DNA of 64,000 nucleotides from an uncultured Bacteroidales bacterium (GTDB lineage Bacteria > Bacteroidota > Bacteroidia > Bacteroidales > Paludibacteraceae). The DNA lies in NCBI GenBank assembly GCA_900542355.1, contig UQNE01000011.1, positions 1 to 64,000 on the forward strand. Reading direction: 5' to 3'. Shown here one piece after another: positions 18,108 through 27,627 of the stretch. Position numbers and translations under genes: made by a program. How positions within the stretch are numbered: position 1 is the first letter of the stretch; each line of letters starts with the position of its first letter. The notes beneath the pieces are model-generated. The model ran no database searches. It worked only from the letters and a program-made list of their open reading frames with translations, and was not told the origin of the DNA.

Positions 18108-18348
18108 ATCTATCGGGTTGAGAGTTCTTGCCGTCACGGAAGAAGTCTCTCTATTTGTATGTTTAGCCGATGCGGGTATTATCTAAGCGCACGGCGAGTC
18201 ATCACTCGCATTCGCTGCTTTCGACCGTTTGTCTGCCTATTATCTATCGGGCATTACAAGCCCCGCTCAGCACACTATATCTACCTATACAGCAACGAGC
18301 CTACAGTATTCCCGTACGCTCGTAAACTATTTCAGAGATGTTGCTATC

Positions 18349-18591
18349 TTAAGCAAGAGCTTCTTTGATGTAAGCCACAGCGTCGCCTACAGTAGAGATT
18401 TTCTGAGTATCCTCATCAGGGATAGTGATATTAAACTCTTTCTCGAACGCCATGATGAGTTCTACTGTATCCAAAGAATCTGCATTGAGATCGGCTTGGA
18501 AGTTAGCCTCCATAGTAACTTGGCTCTCTTCTACAGCCAATTTATCAACGATGATAGCCTTTACTTTCGATACAATTTCTTGTTCTGTCAT
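18349..18591 (-). CDS. acpP: Acyl carrier protein
   Basis: 80 residues from the ATG at 18591 (MTEQEIVSKVKAIIVDKL). Phosphopantetheine-attachment Ser lies in the invariant motif LNADSLDTVELIMAFE near 37. Acidic helical bundle as expected (ITIPDEDTQKISTVGDAV). The open frame continues 44 codons upstream into the 5' UTR, but that part is not ACP-like. Consensus promoter at 18721-18752, leader ~125 nt. fabF follows after 241 nt that hold no visible gene. Confidence 0.98.
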   Translation of the reverse strand: MTEQEIVSKVKAIIVDKLAVEESQVTMEANFQADLNADSLDTVELIMAFEKEFNITIPDEDTQKISTVGDAVAYIKEALA

Positions 18592-18720
18592 AATTGTAAT
18601 TTTTTGGTTATTATACAATACTCTACATACCTCGCTTCGCAGCAGTGCAGAGAGCGATTTGTAGCGGTTATATACCTTCTCGATAACGGAGGTTGTTTCC
18701 CCATTAAGCGAAAAACGGCG

Positions 18721-18752
18721 CAAAGTTACTGCTTTTTTTTGAGATGTGCAAA
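18721..18752 (-). promoter_or_regulatory. Promoter of acpP
   Basis: Read leftward: TTTG, 20 nt, TAACTTTG; an exact consensus match. Confidence 0.85.
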
Positions 18753-18915
18753 TTTTTGCCTTTTTAGCGACCTATTTGCTACAAAAAATACACTTTTTGC
18801 TACTTTCCGCCATTTCGATACCGCCTATTCCATTTCTATTCTAAGAACGGGGGAACAATGCATAATGATGAATGCATAATGTGTAATGTGTAAATTATCA
18901 AAATTGGGCGGTAAC

Positions 18916-18947
18916 TTTGGCTGTTTGCAAAAAAAAGTGTATCTTTG
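18916..18947 (+). promoter_or_regulatory. Promoter of the lipoprotein gene at 19038
   Basis: TTTG, 20 nt, TATCTTTG; exact consensus. The start codon is 90 nt downstream. The 18848-18895 stretch before it is a simple TGCATAATG/TGTAATG repeat. Confidence 0.85.
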
Positions 18948-19037
18948 CGGACAGAATCGATACAAACAATCAAGAAAGCAAATATACATATAATATACCA
19001 CATCATATTCATACACAAACAATCAATACATAACGAT

Positions 19038-19778
19038 ATGAAACACAGAAATATCTTTTGCTATATTGCAGTATGCACGACTGCGGCAGTAGTTATGGTA
19101 GGTTGCGGCAAGCAGCAGCCCACCGCAGAGGAGCGCAGAGCCGAGAAACATCGACAAGACAGTATCTCGCTCACGGAGCAAGAGCGTTCGTTGGTCTATT
19201 ACGACTCGCTCTATCAGACACTCTTGCCCCAAGCCGATTCACTGATGAAAGAGTTTCGGTATGAGAAGAATGAGAAATATGAAGACAACGGGAAATATAC
19301 CCACAAACTACTTCGCAGCACACAAAACACCTCACGCAACTACATACAGGCTTATGTAGGCGACAATGCCCGTACCGAGGTAAAATTCTTCTACTACGGT
19401 ACACATCCCATTGATTTGCAGGAGATTGTATTATCTGTAGATAGTCTGACCGACCGTTTTACGGGTGCTACCCATGCTTTTGAGGCAGAGGGTTGGCACG
19501 AGACCATGACCTTGGCGCAAGATGACGCCCTGCGGTGCTTGCATTTTGTAGATGTCTATAGCAACAGCAGAGTGCGTGTTAGCATGGAGGGCAACCGCTC
19601 ACGCGCCGTGTTTTATATCTCGGAGAACGACAAGAAGGCCCTCATCAGTACCTATCGTCTCGGCGTGCTGATGCGTGATATTCAGCAGTTGGAGAACCGT
19701 ATTCGTGTTACCTCGATAGAGATAAGCAAGTATCGAAAGCGATTGGAAAAAGCCGACACTGCCACTACCACCGAATAA
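19038..19778 (+). CDS. Lipoprotein of unknown function with C-terminal coiled coil
   Basis: 246 residues. Signal ends in a lipobox-like MVGC followed by GKQQPTAEE, so the protein is probably lipid-anchored. Charged helical segment at 25-75, a compact alpha/beta middle (AYVGDNARTEVKFFYYGTHP near 120), and a C-terminal coiled-coil-like helix MRDIQQLENRIRVTSIEISK. I do not recognise a family; it looks like a conserved Bacteroidales hypothetical. Start chosen at 19038 because the upstream part of the frame overlaps the promoter and lacks signal character. It precedes porX by 318 nt. Confidence 0.75.
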   Translation: MKHRNIFCYIAVCTTAAVVMVGCGKQQPTAEERRAEKHRQDSISLTEQERSLVYYDSLYQTLLPQADSLMKEFRYEKNEKYEDNGKYTHKLLRSTQNTSRNYIQAYVGDNARTEVKFFYYGTHPIDLQEIVLSVDSLTDRFTGATHAFEAEGWHETMTLAQDDALRCLHFVDVYSNSRVRVSMEGNRSRAVFYISENDKKALISTYRLGVLMRDIQQLENRIRVTSIEISKYRKRLEKADTATTTE

Positions 19779-19818
19779 CCATAGCAGGTGCCACATCGCG
19801 GTTTTGTGTACGCCATAG

Positions 19819-19945
19819 TTCTCCATTAAAGGTCATATAAAGGCCATTAAAATTGTTCTCCGTTAACGGTTAATTGACGATTAAACATAATAATCATCAT
19901 TGTTTTTTCAACATATAATTATCATGTAATTAGACATGTAATTAT
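19819..19945. repeat. Dispersed intergenic repeats between the lipoprotein gene and porX
   Basis: Two repeat types seen elsewhere in the window: TTCTCC(A/G)TTAA... with CCATTAAAA and GGTTAATTGACGATTAA at 19819-19887, and ACATATAATTATCATGTAATTAGACATGTAATT at 19911-19943, then ATGCATTATGCATTG. No exact promoter consensus was found before porX; the nearest is TATGATTTTTG near 20022. Confidence 0.7.
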
Positions 19946-20096
19946 GCATTCATCATTATGCATTATGCATTGAATAAGCATTCCGAATTTGATGTGGTAT
20001 TCGGTACAATATCGTGTTTCGGTATGATTTTTGCGGAATAAGTAGCGACAATACACATAGACAACATATCTCGACAAATATATTACGATATATCTT

Positions 20097-21647
20097 ATGG
20101 CAACGACTAATCGCATACTTTGGGCAGACGACGAGATAGACCTGCTAGAACCGTACATCATCTATTTGCGCAACAAAAACTATGAGGTGCTGACTGCCAC
20201 CAACGGTCAGGACGCGGTAGATATATGTCAGCACGAACCTGTAGATATAGTGTTTCTCGATGAGAACATGCCCGGTTTGACGGGGCTTGAGACGCTTCAA
20301 GAGATAAAACACCTACACCCCGAAGTGCCTGTGGTGATGATTACTAAGAGCGAGGAGGAGCGTATCATGGAGCAGGCTATCGGCGAAAAGATAGCCGACT
20401 ATCTGATTAAGCCCGTTAATCCGAGTCAGATACTGCTCTGCCTAAAAAAACATATCCACCAACACGAGATAGTAAGCGAACATACCAATCGCAGTTACCG
20501 CCAAGAGTTCGGCGACATAGCCTATATGATTGATACGGCGCAGACCTTGGAGGAATGGATGGCGATAGAGCGCACGCTGACTAAGTGGGACTTAGACCTG
20601 CAAGATGTGGATTCGTCGATGCGTGAACTACTGGATATGCAGCGCAGCCAAGCGGAGAGTGCGTTTGCTAAGTTTGTACAGAAAAACTATGTGAACTGGT
20701 TTGCCAATCCGCAGGATCGTCCGCTGATGTCGCCCGACATCTTCAAGCGCGTGCTATTCCCGATGTTGGACAAAGGCGAGAAGGTGTTTTTTGTAGTAAT
20801 TGATAACTTCCGCTACGACCAATGGAAAGCCATTCAGCCGCTATTATCTGATTTTCTGACGGTTACAAGCGAGCAGCAGTACCTGTCGATACTGCCTACC
20901 GCCACACAGTATGCCCGCAATGCCATCTTCTCCGGATTGATGCCGCTGCAGATACAGGAGATGTTTCCGCACCTGTGGGTAGAGGAAGACGATGAGGAAG
21001 GCAAGAACCTAAACGAGAAAGACCTGATTCAGACACAAATAGACCGCTATCGTCGCCACGATACTTACACCTACTTTAAGGTGAACGAGAGCGATTTCTG
21101 CGAGCGTGTGATTGCACAACTGAAAGGACTGCATACGCCGCTGAATGTAGTGGTGCTCAACTTCATCGACATGCTGTCGCACTCGCGCACAGAGAGCAAG
21201 ATGATGCGTGAGTTGGCGAACGACGAGGCGGCATATAGAAGTCTGACTGCGAGTTGGTTCCGCCATTCGCCCACCTACGAACTGCTACGACGCATTGCAG
21301 AACTGGGATACAAAGTGGTGCTTACCACCGACCATGGAACGGTGCGCGTAAAGAACGCCGTGCAGATAGTGGGGGATAAGAACACCAATACCAACCTGCG
21401 CTACAAAGTGGGCAAGGCTCTGAACTGCAACAGCAAGAATGTGTTTGTGATAGACCAACCGAAACGCGTGGGGTTGCCGTGTCCGAATGTAAGCAGCAGT
21501 TATATGTTCTGCACGGGGAACGACTTTTTTGCCTATCCAAACAACTTCAACTACTACGCTCAGCACTACCGCGATACCTTCCAACACGGCGGTATCTCTA
21601 TCGAGGAAATGCTTATTCCGCTGATTACTCTGGAGCCTAAGAAATGA
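20097..21647 (+). CDS. porX: PorX: type IX secretion response regulator with PglZ/alkaline-phosphatase-like effector
   Basis: 516 residues. Receiver domain 1-120: acidic pocket D11-D12, phospho-acceptor D55 in VFLDENMPG, T83, K105 in YLIKPVNP. A helical linker follows, then a PglZ-type alkaline-phosphatase-superfamily domain (about 205-515) with VFFVVIDNFRYDQW, the nucleophile-type Thr region LPTATQYARNAIFSG and the metal-site TTDHGTVRVKN. In P. gingivalis PorX works with PorY and SigP to activate T9SS genes and has a Zn-dependent phosphodiesterase activity. PorY is not in this window. It overlaps the next gene by ATGA. Confidence 0.93.
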   Translation: MATTNRILWADDEIDLLEPYIIYLRNKNYEVLTATNGQDAVDICQHEPVDIVFLDENMPGLTGLETLQEIKHLHPEVPVVMITKSEEERIMEQAIGEKIADYLIKPVNPSQILLCLKKHIHQHEIVSEHTNRSYRQEFGDIAYMIDTAQTLEEWMAIERTLTKWDLDLQDVDSSMRELLDMQRSQAESAFAKFVQKNYVNWFANPQDRPLMSPDIFKRVLFPMLDKGEKVFFVVIDNFRYDQWKAIQPLLSDFLTVTSEQQYLSILPTATQYARNAIFSGLMPLQIQEMFPHLWVEEDDEEGKNLNEKDLIQTQIDRYRRHDTYTYFKVNESDFCERVIAQLKGLHTPLNVVVLNFIDMLSHSRTESKMMRELANDEAAYRSLTASWFRHSPTYELLRRIAELGYKVVLTTDHGTVRVKNAVQIVGDKNTNTNLRYKVGKALNCNSKNVFVIDQPKRVGLPCPNVSSSYMFCTGNDFFAYPNNFNYYAQHYRDTFQHGGISIEEMLIPLITLEPKK

Positions 21648-22561
21648 TGAAAAAGACGAGCGAGAAGAAGTCCGGGCATCGTTGGCGATGGTGGTTATGC
21701 GGAGTATTGGCAGTATGTTTGCTGCTATTGGCATTGCCTCTCATATCGCACGGCTCGGGTACATCGGAGGCGGATTGCACCCATCAACTGCGCCTGCTGA
21801 CCTACAACACACACCGTATGGGGAGTTTTCGCAAAGCACCGCAGAACCGCGTAATACAATACCTGCTACGGCAAGACGCTGATGTAGTGTGCCTGCAAGA
21901 AGTGGAGGTATATAAAGACAAGCAGTATCTGACGCTGAACGAACTGAAAAGCGCGATGCAGGATAAGTACCCCTATTCGTACATCGATTTCTCGGTGTAT
22001 AACGACCGCCGCCAGTTCGGCAATGTGGTCTTTTCTAAGTACCCACTCATCGACAAACAGACTATCCGCTATCCGTCGCGTGCAAATATATCGAGCCGCT
22101 GCGATATAGTGGTGGGTAATGATACTCTGCGACTTATCACCAATCATCTGGAGTCGAATCGCTTTGAGAAGACCGATTTTATCGACGGCAAAGATATGGG
22201 CGATGCGCTCAAAGAGACGGCGCAACGCCTAAACAGCAAGTGGAAATCGGCTCGGGAGATAAGGCATGAGCAGGCACGCTGTGTACGCCGAGCCATAGAG
22301 GAGTCGCCTTATCCGGTGATTGTAGTGGGCGATTTCAACGATATTCCTCTCTCGTACACCTATATGAAGATCCGCGGTTCGCTGCGTGATTGCTTCTTGA
22401 GCAGCAGTTGGGGACGATTGGGATTTACCTATATCTACCACCATATCGGTGTACGAATCGACTATACGCTCTGTTCACGGTCGCTGCACCCTATTCGCAG
22501 CGAAGTGGAGCGCGTAAACCACTCTGACCACTATCCGTTGGCAACCACGATAGGATGGTGA
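21644..22561 (+). CDS. Membrane-anchored endonuclease/exonuclease/phosphatase-family protein
   Basis: 305 residues. An N-terminal basic stretch and TM segment (WLCGVLAVCLLLLALPLI) are followed by an EEP fold: LTYNTHRM (Asn), VVCLQEVEV (metal Glu), TNHLES, VGDFNDIPLS (Asp/Asn pair) and NHSDHYPL (catalytic Asp-His). The active site faces the periplasm if the TM is a signal anchor. Substrate (nucleic acid, phosphoinositide or sphingolipid-type) cannot be inferred. ATGA overlap with porX means translational coupling. Confidence 0.85.
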   Translation: MMKKTSEKKSGHRWRWWLCGVLAVCLLLLALPLISHGSGTSEADCTHQLRLLTYNTHRMGSFRKAPQNRVIQYLLRQDADVVCLQEVEVYKDKQYLTLNELKSAMQDKYPYSYIDFSVYNDRRQFGNVVFSKYPLIDKQTIRYPSRANISSRCDIVVGNDTLRLITNHLESNRFEKTDFIDGKDMGDALKETAQRLNSKWKSAREIRHEQARCVRRAIEESPYPVIVVGDFNDIPLSYTYMKIRGSLRDCFLSSSWGRLGFTYIYHHIGVRIDYTLCSRSLHPIRSEVERVNHSDHYPLATTIGW

Positions 22562-22587
22562 TGTTTATCTATTTTCCATAACCTACT

Positions 22588-23583
22588 ATGATTTCTCTTT
22601 CTTTCATGACGATTATTGCAGCCCTTATGGCGGGCTTGTTGCTCTGCCTATTGCCTAATCTGGTGTGGTTCTTTTGGTGGGCAGGCGCAGAGGTAATGGG
22701 TGCACATACCCCACACTATGCGCCCTTTGGTTGGACGGCACTCGGCTTGGTGCTATGCGCTTGGTTGCTGATGGCTTACGGCTATTTCGTAGGGCGATTC
22801 CGTATGGAGGTGAAGCCGACGGCCTACACCAACACGGCTTTGCCGGAGGCATTCGACGGATATAAGATAGTACATATCAGCGACTTACACCTTTCTACTT
22901 TTGACGACCGCCCGGAAGCGTTGCAGCGTGTAGTAGATTCAATCAATGCACAACAGCCCGACTTAATCTGCTTTACGGGCGACCTGGTGAGTCTGGGGTT
23001 GGCAGAGGCTACGCCCTATACCGAGATACTGCGCGGCTTGCGTGCCACCGATGGCGTAGTGAGCGTGCTCGGTAACCACGATATGATGATTTACGCGCCC
23101 CTCACAGAGCCACAGCGATTGGCAGAGGTGGAGGCTTTGGCGGCCTATGAGCGAGAGCAATTAGGTTGGCGACTGCTACGCAACGAGCATATATCTATAT
23201 CACGCAACGAACAGACTATCAGCATAATAGGTGTAGATAACTGCGCCTGCGAGGGCGAAGGTTTTCGCACTATCTATGCCGGCGATTTGGGCAAAGCACA
23301 GCAAGGAGCAGATGGGTTCTCCGTGCTTCTATCACACGACCCGAGCCATTGGCGGACAGAGGTGCTTGATACCGATATTCCGCTCACACTAAGCGGGCAT
23401 ACCCACTCGGGGCAAGCGCGTATCTTCGGGGTGCCATTGTCGAATTTGATGTTCAGAGAATCAGCGGGATGGTATATGGAAAACGGACACTCGCTATATG
23501 TCAATTCGGGTATTGGTTGCACACTGCCGATGCGCCTCAACTGCCCATCGGAGATAACGGTAATCACCCTGAGGAGCCATTAA
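22588..23583 (+). CDS. Membrane-bound metallophosphoesterase
   Basis: 331 residues. Two N-terminal TM helices (5-30 and 47-70) precede a calcineurin-like phosphoesterase domain with the five motifs: VHISDLHLS near 95, FTGDLVS near 128, LGNHDMM near 157, LLSHDPS near 248 and SGHTHSGQ near 268. Resembles YkuE/LpxH-like membrane enzymes that act on lipid pyrophosphates, but the substrate is unknown. It lies 26 nt after the EEP gene, so porX, EEP and MPE form a probable three-gene unit. Confidence 0.88.
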   Translation: MISLSFMTIIAALMAGLLLCLLPNLVWFFWWAGAEVMGAHTPHYAPFGWTALGLVLCAWLLMAYGYFVGRFRMEVKPTAYTNTALPEAFDGYKIVHISDLHLSTFDDRPEALQRVVDSINAQQPDLICFTGDLVSLGLAEATPYTEILRGLRATDGVVSVLGNHDMMIYAPLTEPQRLAEVEALAAYEREQLGWRLLRNEHISISRNEQTISIIGVDNCACEGEGFRTIYAGDLGKAQQGADGFSVLLSHDPSHWRTEVLDTDIPLTLSGHTHSGQARIFGVPLSNLMFRESAGWYMENGHSLYVNSGIGCTLPMRLNCPSEITVITLRSH

Positions 23584-23606
23584 GAATTTTGAATTATGAA
23601 TTAAGA

Positions 23607-23640
23607 GAGGAGGCCTATCTATTTAGACCTCCTCCCTTTG
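23607..23640 (+). terminator. Terminator after the metallophosphoesterase gene
   Basis: GAGGAGG/CCTCCTC stem with a 14-nt loop followed by CCTTTGTTTATT. Moderate T-run. Confidence 0.6.
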
Positions 23641-23712
23641 TTTATTCTATGGGCTTAATTGCGAACTCATCGACAGTAAGCACCAATGAATCGAGTAAGC
23701 AGATACCGCGTA

Positions 23713-26001
23713 TCAGGCTTGCGCTTGCAGGTACTCATGCATGGATTTGGCGGCGTGTCGTCCGTCGGACATAGCCAAGATGACAGTAGCACCTCCGCGC
23801 ACGATGTCGCCTCCGGCAAAGAGCATTGGGAGAGAGGATTGCATATTGTCGTTGACGACAATCGTACCTTTCTTACCAATCTCCAGTCCGGCTACACTGC
23901 TCGGTATCAGCGGGTTTGGACTAACGCCTACGCTGACAATCACCAAATCGACAGGCAGTGTAACGGTCTGCCCCTCTACGGCAATCGGACTGCGGCGTCC
24001 CGACTCATCGGGTTCGCCTAGCGTCATCACTTGCAGTACGGCTTCTTTGACACGACCGTTGTCATCGGCGTGGTACTCGATAGGGTTGTGTAGCGTTAGG
24101 AACTCGATACCCTCTTCTTTGGCGTGGCGCACCTCTTCGATACGCGCGGGCATCTCCTCTTCGGAACGACGATAGATAATCATTGCCCGCTCTGCGCCCA
24201 GTCGTTTGGCTGTACGCACAGCGTCCATGGCCGTGTTGCCACCACCGATAACAGCCACATTCTTACCATAGAGCAACGGCGTATCGGTGGCCGCATTGCT
24301 TGCGTCCATCAGGTTGACACGCGTCAGATACTCGTTGCACGACATCACACCATTGAGGTTCTCACCCGGGATACCCATAAAACGCGGCAGTCCTGCACCC
24401 GAACCGACGAAGATTGCTTCGTAGCCCTCTTGCTTGAGTTGCTCAATGCTGACGGTCTTACCTACGATTGTATCGGTGCGGAAAGAAACGCCCATGGCGC
24501 GTAGTCCCTCTATCTCGGTATCCACAATATGATTCGGCAGACGGAACTCGGGAATACCATACTTCAGCACACCGCCAATCTCGTGGAGTGCCTCAAAGAC
24601 AGTAACCTCGTAGCCGTATTTCGCCATATCGCCGGCGAAAGTTAATCCGGCAGGACCCGACCCGACAACGGCTATTTTCTTGCCGTTCTTGGCTTGCGGT
24701 GTAGCGGTTTGGCCTGCCGAATGGTCTGCCACAAAACGCTCCAAATAGCCTATAGCGACAGGCTGATGCCCCATCTTGAGGTGGATACACTGCGCCTCGC
24801 ATTGTTTCTCCTGCGGGCAGACACGACCACAGACGGCAGGCAGACTAGAACTCTGCTTGATGACATCGGCTGCCGCCTCTATATTGCCTTGCTCCACCTG
24901 CTTGATAAAGCCCGGGATGTTGATATTGACAGGACAGCCCTGTACACAAGTGGGGTTCTTACAGTTGAGGCAACGATGTGCTTCGGTGAGTGCCTGCTCG
25001 GCAGTCAGACCTTGGTTTACCTCGCTATGCAGCGAACGAACACGCACTTCGGGCGACAATTCATTCATCTTCGCACGCGGTATTGCGACACGGTCTTTAG
25101 CCGTACCGGAGAACGGCTGTGCTTCGATGTGTGCGACCGACGGGGCAGTGAACCGGTCTGCCTCTACGGACTTAGGCGTAGTGCCGTCTAAGTAGGCTTG
25201 GTAGGCAGCAGCCTCCTCGGCTTTGTAGGAGCGCAAGCGAGAGAGCATCTCGTCGAAGTCCACTTGGTGAGCGTCGAACTCGGGACCATCTACACAGACA
25301 AAGCGTGTCTTACCGCCTACGCTGACACGACAAGCACCGCACATACCCGTACCGTCCACCATAATCGTATTGAGGCTGGCTTCGGTAGGTACTGCGTATT
25401 TCTGCGTGGTGAGAGCCACAAACTTCATCATGATAGCGGGACCGATAGTGATGCACTTATCTACATGTTCGCGTGCGATCACCTGCTCGATACCCTGCGT
25501 TACCAGCCCTTTCTGCCCCATCGAACCATCGTCGGTCATCACGATGACCTCGTCGGAGAAGCGACTGAGTTGCTCGCGCAAGATGATGAGATTGGCTGTG
25601 CGTGCCGCCAAGACGGTGATGACGCGGTTGCCTGCCGCTTTGAGTGCCTCAGCAATAGGGAGCATCGGCGCAGCCCCTACGCCACCGCAGGCACATACCA
25701 CCGTACCGTAGTTCTCGATATGTGTGGCACGCCCGAGGGGACCTACCACATCGGCGAGTTGGTCGCCCACATTGAGTGCACACAGTTTGGCAGACGATAC
25801 GCCGATACGCTGTACCACCAGCGTGATTGTGCCTTTCTCGGGGTCGGCACCCGCTATGGTAAGCGGCATACGCTCCGACCGGTTATCTACGCGCACAATC
25901 ACAAAATGACCTGCCTTGCGGCTACGCGCAATGAGCGGAGCCTCGATCTGAAACTCCGCTACATTCTCAGAGAAAAATCTCTTATTTAGTACTCTAAACA
26001 T
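23713..26001 (-). CDS. Fused NfnA-NfnB/SudBA-type flavoprotein (glutamate-synthase-small-subunit-like)
   Basis: 762 residues. N-terminal part (1-280) is a ferredoxin-NADP reductase/PyrK-like FAD module with RMPLTIAGAD, CACGGVGAAPMLPIAEAL and a 2Fe-2S site GMCGACRVS...FVCVDGPEFD. C-terminal part is GltD/NfnB-like: CLNCKNPTCVQGCPVNINI and CGRVCPQEKQCEAQC for 4Fe-4S clusters, FAD motif VVGSGPAGLTFAG near 440, NADPH motif VIGGGNTAMDAVRTAKRLGA near 585. Likely NADH/NADPH/ferredoxin electron exchange, possibly bifurcating as in Nfn; NfnA and NfnB are separate in many bacteria. No GltB partner is present. Confidence 0.88.
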   Translation of the reverse strand: MFRVLNKRFFSENVAEFQIEAPLIARSRKAGHFVIVRVDNRSERMPLTIAGADPEKGTITLVVQRIGVSSAKLCALNVGDQLADVVGPLGRATHIENYGTVVCACGGVGAAPMLPIAEALKAAGNRVITVLAARTANLIILREQLSRFSDEVIVMTDDGSMGQKGLVTQGIEQVIAREHVDKCITIGPAIMMKFVALTTQKYAVPTEASLNTIMVDGTGMCGACRVSVGGKTRFVCVDGPEFDAHQVDFDEMLSRLRSYKAEEAAAYQAYLDGTTPKSVEADRFTAPSVAHIEAQPFSGTAKDRVAIPRAKMNELSPEVRVRSLHSEVNQGLTAEQALTEAHRCLNCKNPTCVQGCPVNINIPGFIKQVEQGNIEAAADVIKQSSSLPAVCGRVCPQEKQCEAQCIHLKMGHQPVAIGYLERFVADHSAGQTATPQAKNGKKIAVVGSGPAGLTFAGDMAKYGYEVTVFEALHEIGGVLKYGIPEFRLPNHIVDTEIEGLRAMGVSFRTDTIVGKTVSIEQLKQEGYEAIFVGSGAGLPRFMGIPGENLNGVMSCNEYLTRVNLMDASNAATDTPLLYGKNVAVIGGGNTAMDAVRTAKRLGAERAMIIYRRSEEEMPARIEEVRHAKEEGIEFLTLHNPIEYHADDNGRVKEAVLQVMTLGEPDESGRRSPIAVEGQTVTLPVDLVIVSVGVSPNPLIPSSVAGLEIGKKGTIVVNDNMQSSLPMLFAGGDIVRGGATVILAMSDGRHAAKSMHEYLQAQA

Positions 26002-26037
26002 ATTTCCTTTTTACATATTTATATAAGGAGTGCAGGG

Positions 26038-26916
26038 TTAGAAATACTTGGTCTCTGTACCCATGATAGATGTAAGCAGGTTGTTTGCCAAGCGGCTTGC
26101 GCCAAAGCGGAAACTTTGGTTGTTGAGCCAGTCTTTGCCCAATATCTCTTTGACCAAGGTGTAGTGCTGCACCGCCTCTTCGGTAGTGCTGACACCTCCG
26201 GCAGGCTTGTAGCACACTTTCTGCCCGGTCTTTTCGTACCAGTCTTTGATAGCGTGGCACATCACATAAGTGGCTTCAGGAGTGGCATTGACGGCAATTT
26301 TACCGGTAGAAGTCTTGATAAAATCGGCACCTGCGGCCATAGCCAAGATAGAAGCCTTGTAGATATTCTCTGCGGTTTTGAGTGCACCGGTTTCGAGAAT
26401 TACCTTGAGGTGCGCATTGCGGATAGCGGCTTTGATCTCGCTAATCTCATCGAACACCTCCTGGTACTTGCCCTCTAAGAACTTGCCGATAGAGATGACA
26501 ATGTCGATCTCGGTTGCGCCGGCGGCAACTGCCATAGCAGCCTCTGCCACTTTCACCTCGATAAAAGTTTGCGAAGCGGGGAAACCTGCGGCTACGGCTG
26601 CCAATCCGATAGGTTCGGTAAGCGTATCGTGTGCCGTCTCTACCAAGGCGGGATAGACGCACATAGCGGCTACATTGGGTACGCCGGGGAAATGCCGACT
26701 AAACTCGTTGACTTTCTGAGCCATACCTGCCACTTTGGCGGTGGTATCATCGCCATTGAGCGTGGTTAGGTCTATCTGGTGGAGGCACTGTTTCCACACC
26801 TCCACATTGTTGTTCTCATCAAAATGCTCTTGGATAATACGAGCAGTGGCTGCTTTTACTTCCTCATCGTTTTGGCAGCAGTTGTACTGCGCAAAGAGTT
26901 CTTCAAACTTCTCCAT
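26038..26916 (-). CDS. deoC: Deoxyribose-phosphate aldolase
   Basis: 292 residues, the longer DeoC class. Cleaves 2-deoxyribose-5-phosphate to glyceraldehyde-3-phosphate and acetaldehyde. Schiff-base Lys in GADFIKTSTGKIAVNA near 205 and the proton-relay Lys in YKPAGGVSTTEEAV near 240. Also ATEIDIVISIGKFLEG near 138. An N-terminal extension of ~40 residues (KFEELFAQYNCCQNDEEV...) is typical of this class. It follows psd by 12 nt. Confidence 0.95.
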   Translation of the reverse strand: MEKFEELFAQYNCCQNDEEVKAATARIIQEHFDENNNVEVWKQCLHQIDLTTLNGDDTTAKVAGMAQKVNEFSRHFPGVPNVAAMCVYPALVETAHDTLTEPIGLAAVAAGFPASQTFIEVKVAEAAMAVAAGATEIDIVISIGKFLEGKYQEVFDEISEIKAAIRNAHLKVILETGALKTAENIYKASILAMAAGADFIKTSTGKIAVNATPEATYVMCHAIKDWYEKTGQKVCYKPAGGVSTTEEAVQHYTLVKEILGKDWLNNQSFRFGASRLANNLLTSIMGTETKYF

Positions 26917-26928
26917 AGTATTGTAGTA

Positions 26929-27612
26929 TTATTGATTTTCAACGGGACTTTGCAGGCGACCGATGATGGTCTCGTTGCCACGCACGGTATCGCCCACAGC
27001 GATAAACATCTCGGTATCAAGCGGCAGATACATATCTACGCGCGAACCGAGTTTGATAAAGCCGAGGTGGGTGTTGCGGTGCGACTGCTTGCCTGCTTTG
27101 GCGTAGGTAACGATACGGCGTGCCATGGCTCCGGCTATCTGGCGAACGGCTATCTGCACTTTCGACGGCGTTTCTATCACTACCAACGAACGCTCGTTCT
27201 CCGTACTCGACTTAGGCAACCATGCGCCTTTGTGGCGACCTTTTTGGTGTTCCGATACCAGCACCATTCCCTCGATAGGATACCAGTTGGCATGCACATT
27301 GAAGGGCGACATAAAGATACTCACCTGCAATCGCTCGGCATGGAAATAGTCGTTCTCCATAGTCGGCTCTACCACCACCACTTTGCCGTCGGCGGGTGCG
27401 ATAAGAAAATCGGGGTCATCTACCTCCAACACACGCACGGGGTTGCGGAAGAAATAGGTAACAAAGACCAAGAGCATTGCCGTGAGTATGAGCGTGATAG
27501 CAAATATCCAATGCGGGAAAAAGATGTAGATAGGTACATTCAGAATAAAGAGTATCAGCACCAATCCGATGATTAGGTTGCGTCCCTCTCTGTGTATGTG
27601 CATTCGTTTCAT
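26929..27612 (-). CDS. psd: Phosphatidylserine decarboxylase
   Basis: 227 residues; the short (PSD-B/archaetidylserine-like) type. Makes phosphatidylethanolamine. One N-terminal TM hairpin (LIIGLVLILFILNVPIYIFF), core IAPADGKVVVVEP near 75, FMSPFNVHANWYP near 108 and the self-cleaving LGS site in FIKLGSRVDMYLP near 185, where Ser becomes the pyruvoyl group. It sits between an SRPBCC gene and deoC with gaps of 12-16 nt. Confidence 0.93.
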   Translation of the reverse strand: MKRMHIHREGRNLIIGLVLILFILNVPIYIFFPHWIFAITLILTAMLLVFVTYFFRNPVRVLEVDDPDFLIAPADGKVVVVEPTMENDYFHAERLQVSIFMSPFNVHANWYPIEGMVLVSEHQKGRHKGAWLPKSSTENERSLVVIETPSKVQIAVRQIAGAMARRIVTYAKAGKQSHRNTHLGFIKLGSRVDMYLPLDTEMFIAVGDTVRGNETIIGRLQSPVENQ

Positions 27613-27627
27613 TGTGGTTCGGTCAGA

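Noticed and set aside
20010..20040. Consensus promoter for porX
   Set aside because: TATGATTTTTG near 20022 has two extra bases relative to TAnnTTTG and no TTTG at the right distance, so it was not listed as a promoter.
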